NCBI GenBank assembly: GCA_900550645.1
Contig: URTA01000043.1
Coordinates: forward strand, 1 to 21,893
Direction: 5' to 3'
DNA: 21,893 nucleotides
DNA from: an uncultured Porphyromonadaceae bacterium
Lineage (GTDB): Bacteria; Bacteroidota; Bacteroidia; Bacteroidales; Muribaculaceae
Positions 7,579-15,679 of the stretch are shown here, one piece after another. The position numbers were made by a program, and so were the translations under genes. Positions within the stretch are counted from its first letter, which is position 1, and each line of letters starts with the position of its first letter. The notes beneath the pieces are model-generated. The model saw only the letters and a program-made list of their open reading frames with translations. It had not been told where the DNA came from and did not search any database.

Positions 7579-8712
7579 TCAGATGAGTTTGACTATAGCT
7601 TTCGTTTCCACTTTCCACTGTTCACCGTCCCACCGAGCCGTTCCGTTAGTGCGAACCTCGTAATCCGTCGCAGATTCTGTATTCCCGATGAATGTGACAG
7701 CTTCTTTCAGGTGGTCGAATTGTCTGATTTTGGCGGCAGTTACGATAGGCCAGAACTCAGCAGTCTTGCCGTCAAGAGATATTGTACACTGGTAGCAGCA
7801 TCTGTTGTCTTTGCTGGCTGTCTCTTTCTGGAATGTTTTTTCGCCTATGGTCGCTTTGAAATAGGCGGTTCTACCAGTTCTGTTCAGTTTTGGGTCGACT
7901 ATAGGCAGTGGAGTTGAACCCGAGTAGTTGTTTCCGCCAGTGGTGTGTTTTGAGATCATATCCTTAATTTTTAAGGATATGTCATCCACTATTTCTTTTT
8001 TTAGCGCAGCTGTATTCGGAAGACTTTTGTTTATCTGGCTTACTATAGACTGTACCAGATTATTATACTGCGACTGTGTAATCTGGTTGGGTTGCTGACT
8101 AGTTCCATTCGTATATGAAACTGTCCCTCTTCGTTTGTTCTTTTGTGCGAAAAGAGCAAGGTGAACGACAGCTATTATAAATATCAAGAATACTACGACT
8201 GCTATAAAACCGATTAGACCTCTGTTGTCTCCCTGTTCCTCGAGTTTTTTGATGTCTTCGAATCTGGTTATTTGTTCGCTCTCAAGACGGTCTAGGCCGT
8301 CTTGAATATTGGATATCCCATTCACCAATGTGGCATCACTGGTCTGTATGTTATTAGGATTTTCAGTGCGATTGGAATCTTCGGTTGGAGACTTAATCAC
8401 CATGTTTTCAGTTATGTATTTTCTAATAATCTGATAAATGGTGTCTCTGCGGCAGTATTCTGTAGTATCACTTTGTTGGATTTTGTCGCGAAGTCGGATG
8501 ATTTCACTCACTTTGGCATGAGGTATAACAATGGTTGTGTCGTTGCCTGTAACCTGTGTCTGTTCTGCTTTTTTATTATCCGATTCATGTAGGTGTGGTG
8601 TACTATCGGAGTCTTTCGTGTTGTTGTTTTTTTGTCCGCAGGAAGTCATGCCGGCGAGAGCCAGCATGACCATTCCTGCAAACAGTATCTTCATTATCTG
8701 TTTGTATTTCAT
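7579..8712 (-). CDS. Lipoprotein-like bitopic membrane protein of unknown function (operon gene 5)
   Basis: I do not recognise this 377-aa protein. It opens with an export segment ending LAGMTSC (C25), which fits a relaxed Bacteroidetes lipobox. A polar region with a helical stretch (about 60-160) leads to a strong TM at 166-188 followed by KNKRR, so residues 26-165 should be periplasmic and 190-377 cytoplasmic. The C-terminal 100 residues look like a small beta-rich domain (AYFKATIGEKTFQKE ... YEVRTNGTARWDGEQWK). The gene is visibly AT-rich compared with the flanking housekeeping genes. It lies between the actin-like ATPase gene (12-bp gap) and the MotA-like gene (7-bp gap), so it could link cytoplasmic ATPase parts to the membrane stator; that is inference. 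Confidence 0.8.
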   Translation of the reverse strand: MKYKQIMKILFAGMVMLALAGMTSCGQKNNNTKDSDSTPHLHESDNKKAEQTQVTGNDTTIVIPHAKVSEIIRLRDKIQQSDTTEYCRRDTIYQIIRKYITENMVIKSPTEDSNRTENPNNIQTSDATLVNGISNIQDGLDRLESEQITRFEDIKKLEEQGDNRGLIGFIAVVVFLIFIIAVVHLALFAQKNKRRGTVSYTNGTSQQPNQITQSQYNNLVQSIVSQINKSLPNTAALKKEIVDDISLKIKDMISKHTTGGNNYSGSTPLPIVDPKLNRTGRTAYFKATIGEKTFQKETASKDNRCCYQCTISLDGKTAEFWPIVTAAKIRQFDHLKEAVTFIGNTESATDYEVRTNGTARWDGEQWKVETKAIVKLI

Positions 8713-8724
8713 TGGATTGTTGTG

Positions 8725-11700
8725 TTATGCTTCGCCAGCGGCATTTCCTGCCGCAGCTGCTTTGTTGTTGTAGATTGCTGTTGAGAGATCGTTGAGGACA
8801 CCCTTTATCGGATAGAAGAAGAATGTTTCCTCAATCTGAGACTGGAGCATCTCCTCTTTGTTCTTTGTCAGGTTGCTGATGCCTCTTTTGAGGTAATTGC
8901 TGATGTCTTTAGATGAGATGTTCTTTGCAGTTTGGATAGATGTCGGGTCTACCTTGAAGTTGTCCTTGAAGTTGAAGACTGTTGGGTTTGGCATGGTCTC
9001 CAATGCGAACTTAAAGAAGTCCTTGACTGACTTCTCAACGGACTGCATATATTCTTGGTTGAAATCGGGATTGGGAAGACCGTCGATTTCTTGTTGAACA
9101 TGCTTGTATTTCAGTCTTGTGTCAACCACACCTTCATTGTCGCTGCGGAAGATAATCGGAGTACCCATTGCAGCGCCAGCTCCGATGGTGATGCCACCCT
9201 TGCAGGTGGCGGTTTTGGCGGTGGTTGAACCATCCAATCCCATTATCTCAAGTTGTTGTCCCGCTCCATATTCGAGTCCAAGCTGGTTGAATATAGCCTT
9301 TGTGTAGTTGACAAGGATTTTTGTGTCAGAGGTTATTATGTTGAGAACTTTGCTGCCGTTGCCGCTGAACGTTATGACATTCGGTGGCTGGATGTCGCCT
9401 CTCGATTTGGCGATTTGCGCCACATGGTAGATTATAGATGTGTAGAACAGAATGAACACGATCTTAAACTCGCGGTCTTGTGACAACATTCTGTTGAAAT
9501 CCACCTTGTTAAGTTCGACCTTTTTCCCTTTGATTTCTGTGCTGTTTTTCAGACCGAACAAGAACGATGCCTTGTCTGCAGGATTGCTGTGGTTATTATC
9601 CAACTTTTCCCCTATTTTGAACAGTTCGTCGGCTTTAACCGAGTGGAGTACATTCAGAATATTCGGGAAATAATAGTCGATTATTCCGTTTGTCGTATCA
9701 CCATCTGCAAGAGTGTTACTGAACAGAGAGTCTGCAGCAAAACGGAATGATGTGACTTGACCTACTGTTCCTCCGCTAGCAAAAGCGATGTCGGTAGTTC
9801 CTCCGCCGATGTCGATGTTGACCATTCTGTTGGCATTCGCTATTCTGCCAAACCAATGCTCTATAGGAGCTGCAGATTCTGTTATGTCGCGGATGTTGCC
9901 GATTGGGCCTCCAAAGTATTCCTGATATGCGTCCGCCCAAACCACGCTGATTTCTGCTTTTCTCCAGGCTTCCATGCTTATCGGATAGAACCATGTTATT
10001 TTGGTTCTTTGAAGTTCTCCGCCGTTCAGCACCACCTTGTTGCGCAGTATGAGCATCAGGCATCGTATATATGCCGTCAGTTGTGCTTGTCCTGTTGCGT
10101 CATCGAGCCACTTGAGGTTTGTCTTGGTCGTATTGTGGTCAAGGGGTTTACGCTTATCGAAGTAGAACGGAATATTGACTCTTCCGTATGGGTTCTCGGT
10201 ATGAACCCAATCTACATTGTTCGCGAATGAGAGAACCGTACGTGTGGGGAACTGGAAATCGCCTGTGCCAATTTCTTGTGGGATGCAGTCCTTTTCCAGC
10301 ACTTCTTGTTCAGTTCTCATTTCAGCATCCATGAGCATGGGGTGCAGTTGATTGTCTGCTGCATCTATGGTGAATGCTCGTATCGTTGTGTCAATACTGT
10401 CGCGATACTCGATGTGCGTGTTTGACGTGCCGAGGTCAACTGCAAACTCAAATGTCTTGGTTGGATTTTGCTTCTTGAACTTCGGCAATAGCATGCCGCT
10501 GTACCCGCTCGCAGCCTTAGTGACGCGGATATGCTCGAAGTTGCTGCCTTTGATCAGGTAGTTGTCTTCTTCGCAATCGATACCGCTTTCGGGATTTCTG
10601 CATACATCCGAATCTGGCATTACATTGCCCTCCTCATTGAAGAAGGAGAATGTTATCTCTTTTGATTTCGTTTGCAAGCAGGTAATATTGTAGATGGCTT
10701 CTGCTGGGGTTGCGAATTTCACCATAGGCATCACAAATCCCGTGAAATCAAGGTCTGTGATTGCGCCGATGTTGGAGTTTGCGCCTATTTGCGGGTCGGT
10801 ATTGGGCTCGTATATGCGGGTGTATTCGACATATTTCTTGTGTCCATCGTTGGCGGCAATGGGGATGCGCAGTGTAACCTTTACGCTGCCGCCAGCGAGC
10901 ACGTTCATCTCTATCATCGGCTTGCCGTCGGGCATTTTCTTTGCCTGCAGGTCGTCTGCGGTGAAGTAGTCGAAGAACAGCGGCTTGAGCGGAAGCAGGT
11001 ATGCCTCGCCCTCGTCGTTGCCGGTCAGGTTGCCGTCGAAATAGTGTTCCTTGTTGAGCGTGTGGGGAACGCGGATGATTCTGTCTTCGAGGAAGTCGCT
11101 GACAGTCAGATAGGGGTATGTCGAGCCGTTTGCCGGCAGCGTGCGGCTGTTGATGTTGCCTTGTGGGTCGATGAATGGGGCTTTGTTAGTGTCGCCCCAA
11201 ATGCCGCCGCCATACTGCAGACTCGCATATATATTGCCGGATTGAGTAGGCAGTGCCAAGGGCGTGATTCCTACAATTGGTCTTGTCGCGGCGATTTTGA
11301 ACTCGCAGCTTGCTGCCTTAAATGCAGTTGATTTGCTGTACAGCTGGTGTCCCAATACTTCTGCTCCAAAAATAGCAGCTCCGTCTGCAACGTTGATTGC
11401 ATTAAGGTTTAAGGTCGCTAATTGGACTGTGTCGAGGTGTATTGCTCTGGTGGGGTTCGTCGAGGCAATACGTGCGCGAGTGTGTTGTATGTATTGGAAA
11501 ACTTCGGGGAACGGGCTCGCAAAGTTGGGGATGCTGTTTTTCAGAGCAAACATGTACTCAACGAACTCTGGGTCTCGCTGATCCAATGGACGGAAAGTGC
11601 CGGTGAAAGGCTGCGCTCCGTTGCCGAAGTATATTTTTTGATCTTCAGTCAAGCCGTCTCTGTGTACAACTTTAGTCAGGTTATTTGCACTGCAGAAAAA

Positions 11701-12213
11701 AAGAGCTGAGGGCGAGGTCGCGCCGATAATATTCAGCGTATCTAACCCATGTCTGTAATTGAGCAGGTAGATGTCCTGCAACAGGTTGAAGTTGCTGCCG
11801 GCTGGTGCTGACTGCATATACTTCTCGAGTGCATCGCCGAGGTATTTGCTGCCCGCATTTGGTGAGGCTTTCAATGCGTTAATGCCTTCGGTCGGATTCC
11901 AGCGTATGATTTCGACTTTGTCCGTGTACTTGCCGATGTTGAAGAATATCTCCGCAACATCGAGGGTGTCGGAAACCATCTTGTGGAAAATGGTGTTGCC
12001 GTTAAGCCCCAGGGTGTTGACATGCCCGAATGCGGACTTCACAAGGTCAATGCGTGCGAAAGGGGAAGGGATAGACGTGATCTCATGACTCGCCTTCGCA
12101 CCATTCGGGTCTGGTATTGTTGCGAGCGCAGTGCTGTCGTAGGGGTAGTTTACGGTATTTCCCCAGTCGTCGACAGCAGGGCCGCCTGTATGTAGTTTGA
12201 ATATTGTAGACAT
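8725..12213 (-). CDS. Giant protein with C-terminal actin/Hsp70-type ATPase core (operon gene 4)
   Basis: This 1162-aa protein has two parts. Residues 1 to about 585 match no family I recognise; they carry no signal peptide or TM and look beta-rich and globular. From about 588 the actin/Hsp70/FtsA fold motifs appear in order: phosphate-1 VDLGTSNTHIEY (D593), phosphate-2 NIDIGGGTTDIAF (D801), and an adenosine-type motif TFSGNGSKVLN near 942. This implies ATP binding in the cytoplasm. Residues 1060-1150 are helical and may form an oligomerisation tail. It follows the tubulin-like gene after 7 bp. SrfB-type virulence proteins are similarly long and may be distant relatives; I could not test this. 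It may be a filament former, a switch or a chaperone-like assembly factor. Confidence 0.88.
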   Translation of the reverse strand: MSTIFKLHTGGPAVDDWGNTVNYPYDSTALATIPDPNGAKASHEITSIPSPFARIDLVKSAFGHVNTLGLNGNTIFHKMVSDTLDVAEIFFNIGKYTDKVEIIRWNPTEGINALKASPNAGSKYLGDALEKYMQSAPAGSNFNLLQDIYLLNYRHGLDTLNIIGATSPSALFFCSANNLTKVVHRDGLTEDQKIYFGNGAQPFTGTFRPLDQRDPEFVEYMFALKNSIPNFASPFPEVFQYIQHTRARIASTNPTRAIHLDTVQLATLNLNAINVADGAAIFGAEVLGHQLYSKSTAFKAASCEFKIAATRPIVGITPLALPTQSGNIYASLQYGGGIWGDTNKAPFIDPQGNINSRTLPANGSTYPYLTVSDFLEDRIIRVPHTLNKEHYFDGNLTGNDEGEAYLLPLKPLFFDYFTADDLQAKKMPDGKPMIEMNVLAGGSVKVTLRIPIAANDGHKKYVEYTRIYEPNTDPQIGANSNIGAITDLDFTGFVMPMVKFATPAEAIYNITCLQTKSKEITFSFFNEEGNVMPDSDVCRNPESGIDCEEDNYLIKGSNFEHIRVTKAASGYSGMLLPKFKKQNPTKTFEFAVDLGTSNTHIEYRDSIDTTIRAFTIDAADNQLHPMLMDAEMRTEQEVLEKDCIPQEIGTGDFQFPTRTVLSFANNVDWVHTENPYGRVNIPFYFDKRKPLDHNTTKTNLKWLDDATGQAQLTAYIRCLMLILRNKVVLNGGELQRTKITWFYPISMEAWRKAEISVVWADAYQEYFGGPIGNIRDITESAAPIEHWFGRIANANRMVNIDIGGGTTDIAFASGGTVGQVTSFRFAADSLFSNTLADGDTTNGIIDYYFPNILNVLHSVKADELFKIGEKLDNNHSNPADKASFLFGLKNSTEIKGKKVELNKVDFNRMLSQDREFKIVFILFYTSIIYHVAQIAKSRGDIQPPNVITFSGNGSKVLNIITSDTKILVNYTKAIFNQLGLEYGAGQQLEIMGLDGSTTAKTATCKGGITIGAGAAMGTPIIFRSDNEGVVDTRLKYKHVQQEIDGLPNPDFNQEYMQSVEKSVKDFFKFALETMPNPTVFNFKDNFKVDPTSIQTAKNISSKDISNYLKRGISNLTKNKEEMLQSQIEETFFFYPIKGVLNDLSTAIYNNKAAAAGNAAGEA

Positions 12214-12220
12214 GGTGGGT

Positions 12221-13642
12221 TCAGAATTTTTTGGTTACTGCTGTTTCTGTGCCTCTGTAGAACATCTCGAGGAAGTGCGACTCTAATGAGCCTTTTGCAG
12301 CCTCTTTCGCGGCGGAGTTTAGCCACCCGGTGAGAAGGTCATAGTTTGAATGTATACTGGTTACTTTCCGAGGCGTAACGCCGTTGACTACATCAAAAGG
12401 ACTGTTGCCGCAGTTGAGGTTGAACAGGTCGAGGGAGCGGATGTTGTTTTTCATTTCGGTCAGCCACTCTTTGTACGACCCAAAGAACGAGTTCATTTTC
12501 AGGAAGGACTGTGATCTGTAGAAGGCTGTTTTGAAAATGTTCTTAGTTGCAGCAAATGTGTCGCTGCTGTAATATGACAGGTTGTCAGTCAGCGCATTTG
12601 CTGTCAGGGTAAACTGAATCAGGGGATTGTAAAGCATATATCGCAGACTATCATGAAATGACGCGAAGTTGACAGTGCTGCCAATGCCGTCTTTCAGGCC
12701 GAGTTCCTTATGCGTTGTCAAAATTGGCATATCAGGATCATGAGGGAATGCATTGTTGGAGAAATCCACAATGGCTGTTGCTGCGAGAAGTTCTATCAGG
12801 TGGGCGTTGTTCTGCTGCTCTGACATTCCTTCGTGGTATTCGTATGTGTCTGTGATATTGTCTGCTATGTAGTACATGGCATCAACGCTGCCACAGATAT
12901 TGCCCTCATAATATTCAAGAGCAGCCTTTGCCTTGGAGATGAACGTGTCGGAGTCTATTTTGTTAGGCTCATCATCAGGTGCTTGCTCCACTTTGAAATA
13001 CGGTAATACCGTGATAGCTCCAATCTCTGCATTGTTGATTAAAGCGAGATTGGGCATGGTCGTATTTGTGCGGAGCGTTTTCAGCAATAGGGGGAAGCCG
13101 CTTGCCCCTGTTCCGCCGAATATGGAGCTGATGATGAAGATGCGGTCACCTGCTGTGAATTGCTGGGCGAAATCATTGAATGCTTTGGAAAATGGGATTT
13201 GATTCAGCGTGACGCTGCCGATATTGGGATTGCCATGAAAGCCGTCTGTCATCTGTGTGCCGAGATTATTGTCCGAAAACAGCATTTTCGAGATGGCTTT
13301 GTTGGCTGTAGACATTCCATTCAGGTCTATGTAATTCTCGAATGTCTGGTTTGTTCCGCCGACTGGTATGCGGAAAGGAAGAGCCGTCATGCAGTTGGTT
13401 ATGGCAGTGCGGAAGAACTGGCTCGGATTTTGTGCCGGAAATGTCAAGTTGTTCCTTATAGCATTGTAATCCGTAAGCAAAGCTATTGTGCGCGTCAGGT
13501 CGCCGTTGCTTGCGTCGGGGTCGATGATTATCGGCACTATTTCGTCCGTTCCGAACTTGACACCGGCAGCGAGCAGCATCGTCAGCGAGCGCAAGACGCG
13601 CGAGCCGGTGCCGCCGATGCCGAATATGAATAATTTGGCCAT
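12221..13642 (-). CDS. Tubulin/FtsZ-superfamily-like GTPase (operon gene 3)
   Basis: This 473-aa cytoplasmic protein starts with a Rossmann-type beta strand and glycine loop, KLFIFGIGGTGSRV (8-14 region), and has the second strand VPIIIDPDASNGD (36-48) where FtsZ holds its T3 loop. The tubulin signature comes at 172-183, SSIFGGTGASGF, corresponding to GGGTGSG, and is followed by the strand AITVLPYFKV (about 208-217) that matches the FtsZ strand after helix H5. Its size and order fit a tubulin-like fold rather than a NAD enzyme, although a Rossmann dehydrogenase-like fold is the main alternative. It has no TM. Genes of this superfamily next to VWA and OmpA genes have been proposed to form a membrane-remodelling system (Makarova and Koonin, from memory). 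Confidence 0.82.
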   Translation of the reverse strand: MAKLFIFGIGGTGSRVLRSLTMLLAAGVKFGTDEIVPIIIDPDASNGDLTRTIALLTDYNAIRNNLTFPAQNPSQFFRTAITNCMTALPFRIPVGGTNQTFENYIDLNGMSTANKAISKMLFSDNNLGTQMTDGFHGNPNIGSVTLNQIPFSKAFNDFAQQFTAGDRIFIISSIFGGTGASGFPLLLKTLRTNTTMPNLALINNAEIGAITVLPYFKVEQAPDDEPNKIDSDTFISKAKAALEYYEGNICGSVDAMYYIADNITDTYEYHEGMSEQQNNAHLIELLAATAIVDFSNNAFPHDPDMPILTTHKELGLKDGIGSTVNFASFHDSLRYMLYNPLIQFTLTANALTDNLSYYSSDTFAATKNIFKTAFYRSQSFLKMNSFFGSYKEWLTEMKNNIRSLDLFNLNCGNSPFDVVNGVTPRKVTSIHSNYDLLTGWLNSAAKEAAKGSLESHFLEMFYRGTETAVTKKF

Positions 13643-13668
13643 GGTTGTATGGTTTTGTGTTGTTTTGG

Positions 13669-14139
13669 TTATGCGTTGAATGGCGCGTTAGGGCAATTTA
13701 TGCTCCACCACTTGAATATCATTGAGAATAAGAAGAATGCAAGGATGGAGAGTATTGCGTTGCTGACACCGAAGTTGATTAGGTCTTGTGTGAAGACATT
13801 TATTGATTGGGTATCTCCGGAAACATCGTCAATTCTCACCATTTTGCCTTCGTTATAGTCTGACTGCACTGTGAGCCAGCCTGTGAAGAAGTTGATTACG
13901 GCGTTGCCGACCATGAAAATCAGCCATCCCCACCAGTTGTTTAATTTCGAGCTGTTGATAACATAGTAGAACAGCAGCACCACGGCAAGGCTGATGCCGA
14001 GCATGGTTAAGCCGATGCCTATGTATGAGTTGCCAGTCGATTGTGGGTATGATTCGCCGCCCCAAAGGTAGTCTGCGAGGTTCCACCCGAAGAAGTCCTC
14101 AAATATGAAGCAGTATAGGCTTCCGAAAAATTCTCCCAT
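13669..14139 (-). CDS. Small three-TM membrane protein of unknown function (operon gene 2)
   Basis: I do not recognise this 156-aa protein. It has an aromatic N-terminus (EFFGSLYCFIFEDFFGW, perhaps an amphipathic helix), TM1 at about 38-61, TM2 at 69-91, a 30-residue polar loop containing VRIDDVSGDTQS, and TM3 at 122-145, followed by a short tail. It sits between the VWA gene (24-bp gap) and the tubulin-like gene (26-bp gap) in a gene string with no room for internal promoters. It is a candidate membrane receptor for the tubulin-like protein, though that is only inferred from position. Confidence 0.78.
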   Translation of the reverse strand: MGEFFGSLYCFIFEDFFGWNLADYLWGGESYPQSTGNSYIGIGLTMLGISLAVVLLFYYVINSSKLNNWWGWLIFMVGNAVINFFTGWLTVQSDYNEGKMVRIDDVSGDTQSINVFTQDLINFGVSNAILSILAFFLFSMIFKWWSINCPNAPFNA

Positions 14140-14163
14140 GATTGTTGTTTTTTGGTTTTCAGG

Positions 14164-15435
14164 TTATTTATTGGTTTGGTTGTGTCTGTTCGTCCGTGAG
14201 TTGTTCTCTTGCGGTTCTTGTGTATCGTGAGACTCTTTTTTGTCGAAGAAAACCTCCATTGTCGCGATTACGTTTTCTTTGCGGTATGCTTCTGCGACAC
14301 CACCGATAATGGAGGCTATGCCCGTAGTCTGCTGGAGGTGCTTGCGGATTTCTTTGCCGGTATTGTCATTTGTGTTTGCCACCCATGCTGGCATTGCTGG
14401 ACGTAGGAATGTGAGTTTTGTCTCGGGTAAGCGTGTGTCTTTCTGCATGGTGAGAAATATTGTGTGGCTGTACTTTTTATCTCCGGTTTGGGTCGCTATC
14501 TTTTCAATGGCTATTCCGTCTGCTGTTATTTGGTAATTTTTTAAGTCAGTTGTTGCCGAGGCGGGTAAGAGGGTCTCTCTCATATCTGCCTGAACCGTGA
14601 ACTTATATACCTTATTATCCGAGTTGCCTCTCTGTAAATGAACTTTTTTAGGTTTTCCGCTTGGTTCGCCGGCATTATAGGCGTTGGGGACGGGGGCGGT
14701 GAAGGCGACCATGTCTTTGTAGCCGGGGAGGGCGGTGTAGTCGGCTTCGCGGTTCAGCCGCGCAAGCGTGCCGGCGCGTCCGAATATCCATATATAGTAG
14801 GGGCGTTTCACGCCTGAAAGCTGCTCTGTGCCGGTGAACTGGTAGTATGTGCCGGTGAACGTTGACTCCATCTTCAGTATCTGTACGCCGAGGTCGGGGA
14901 TTTTCTTGCGGCCGTTCTCGACGGCGAGTTTGACGGATGTCTTGCAGATGCCGAGCTCTTTGGTGGAGTCACCGCCGGGCAGTGCCAGTATGCAGTCGGA
15001 AACCAGTATGGCGACGGTGTTTTTGTCCATGCCCAGAAGCACACGCTTGATGACTTCGCTGATGTCGGTGGTGTGCCTGTTTCCGCCGGCCATCGCGAAT
15101 GTCTGCGGGTTCATGGTTTTGATATATGATGTGATGTCCTTGCTGGGATATGGTATTACTGTGCTGTTGATGTAGTTGAGGTATACTGCGCCACATTCGG
15201 AGTTGAGGTCGCTGATGTATGCGTATACAGCGTCTTTCAGCTCGGAGCCTTGGCTCATGTATCCGTCCATGCTGCCGGAGTTCTCGATGTATACTTTAAG
15301 CGTCGGTTTGCCGGTGTCCTTCTGCGGTTCTCGTGAGCCGCTGACCGTGATAGTGCTTCCTCCACAACAGACAAGTATAATTGCAATCAGGAGGATTACT
15401 CCTAATCCGGCGAATAATATGACTTTTTTGTTCAT
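14164..15435 (-). CDS. Membrane-anchored VWA-like protein (operon gene 1)
   Basis: This 423-aa protein is the first gene of the operon. Residues 5-24 form one hydrophobic helix after MNKK (signal anchor, or a lipoprotein signal ending VCC). A Rossmann-like VWA domain (about 45-240) follows. Its metal-site motif reads IENSGSM (E51-x-S53-x-S55), with Glu where the classical MIDAS DxSxS has Asp; a Thr in GGNRHTTD (122-123) and Asp147 in ILVSDCIL could complete the site. Residues 250-400 look beta-rich and are unassigned, and the C-terminus is polar (QEPQENNSRTNRHNQ). The protein should face the periplasm. It starts 69 bp from the invertible segment and so would be the first gene switched on. Confidence 0.83.
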   Translation of the reverse strand: MNKKVILFAGLGVILLIAIILVCCGGSTITVSGSREPQKDTGKPTLKVYIENSGSMDGYMSQGSELKDAVYAYISDLNSECGAVYLNYINSTVIPYPSKDITSYIKTMNPQTFAMAGGNRHTTDISEVIKRVLLGMDKNTVAILVSDCILALPGGDSTKELGICKTSVKLAVENGRKKIPDLGVQILKMESTFTGTYYQFTGTEQLSGVKRPYYIWIFGRAGTLARLNREADYTALPGYKDMVAFTAPVPNAYNAGEPSGKPKKVHLQRGNSDNKVYKFTVQADMRETLLPASATTDLKNYQITADGIAIEKIATQTGDKKYSHTIFLTMQKDTRLPETKLTFLRPAMPAWVANTNDNTGKEIRKHLQQTTGIASIIGGVAEAYRKENVIATMEVFFDKKESHDTQEPQENNSRTNRHNQTNK

Positions 15436-15504
15436 CGTAACGTGTTGTTATCTGGTGAGTTATATGTCAAGTTTGTGAGCTGGGCTCGTGTTGTTTGGAT
15501 GAAT

Positions 15505-15523
15505 TTCTCTTCGCAAGAGAAGT
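15505..15523 (+). repeat. Left arm of the 19-bp inverted repeat (IR-L)
   Basis: TTCTCTTCGCAAGAGAAGT occurs here on the plus strand and again, exactly, on the minus strand at 15708-15690. The asymmetric centre CGC shows that the two copies are truly inverted. Each arm is itself a near dyad (TTCTCTT-CGC-AAGAGAA), as expected of a recombinase binding site. Partial copies lie between the arms: AAGAGAAGTAC at 15587-15597 and CGCAAGAG at 15561-15568. Confidence 0.85.
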
Positions 15524-15603
15524 ACACGTGCTTTTCAACACCTTGATTATATGATTGTTGCGCAAGAGTGTTTGGGCAGAAAGTAGAAGAGAAGTACAAT
15601 TTA

Positions 15604-15628
15604 ATCGCCGATTTCGGCGATTTTTTTG
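15604..15628 (+). terminator. Terminator inside the invertible segment
   Basis: ATCGCCG-ATTT-CGGCGAT followed by T7 is a classic plus-strand terminator, yet no plus-strand gene lies upstream of it. It sits 20 bp behind the invertible promoter and would block readthrough from that side in whichever orientation the segment lies. Confidence 0.75.
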
Positions 15629-15648
15629 TCATAAATACGGCGTAAATC

Positions 15649-15679
15649 TTGTGAAATCCAAATAGATGCACTAATTTTG
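15649..15679 (+). promoter_or_regulatory. Invertible promoter, currently facing away from the operon
   Basis: TTG (15649-15651), 20 bp, TAATTTTG (15672-15679) matches the Bacteroidetes promoter consensus. Transcription would begin near 15686, just before the right repeat arm. In this orientation it reads toward mdh, which has its own promoter. I found no equally good minus-strand promoter for the VWA operon in this region. Confidence 0.7.

Noticed and set aside
12221..13642. Naming the tubulin-like gene ftsZ
   Set aside because: The tubulin signature loop is recognisable, but the rest of the sequence is far from FtsZ, no FtsZ C-terminal tail is seen, and the gene is in an accessory operon rather than the cell-division cluster.
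15587..15597. A CRISPR or tandem-repeat array made from the AAGAGAAGTAC copies
   Set aside because: Copies are few, unevenly spaced and of different length and orientation; the two full copies fit an inverted repeat better.
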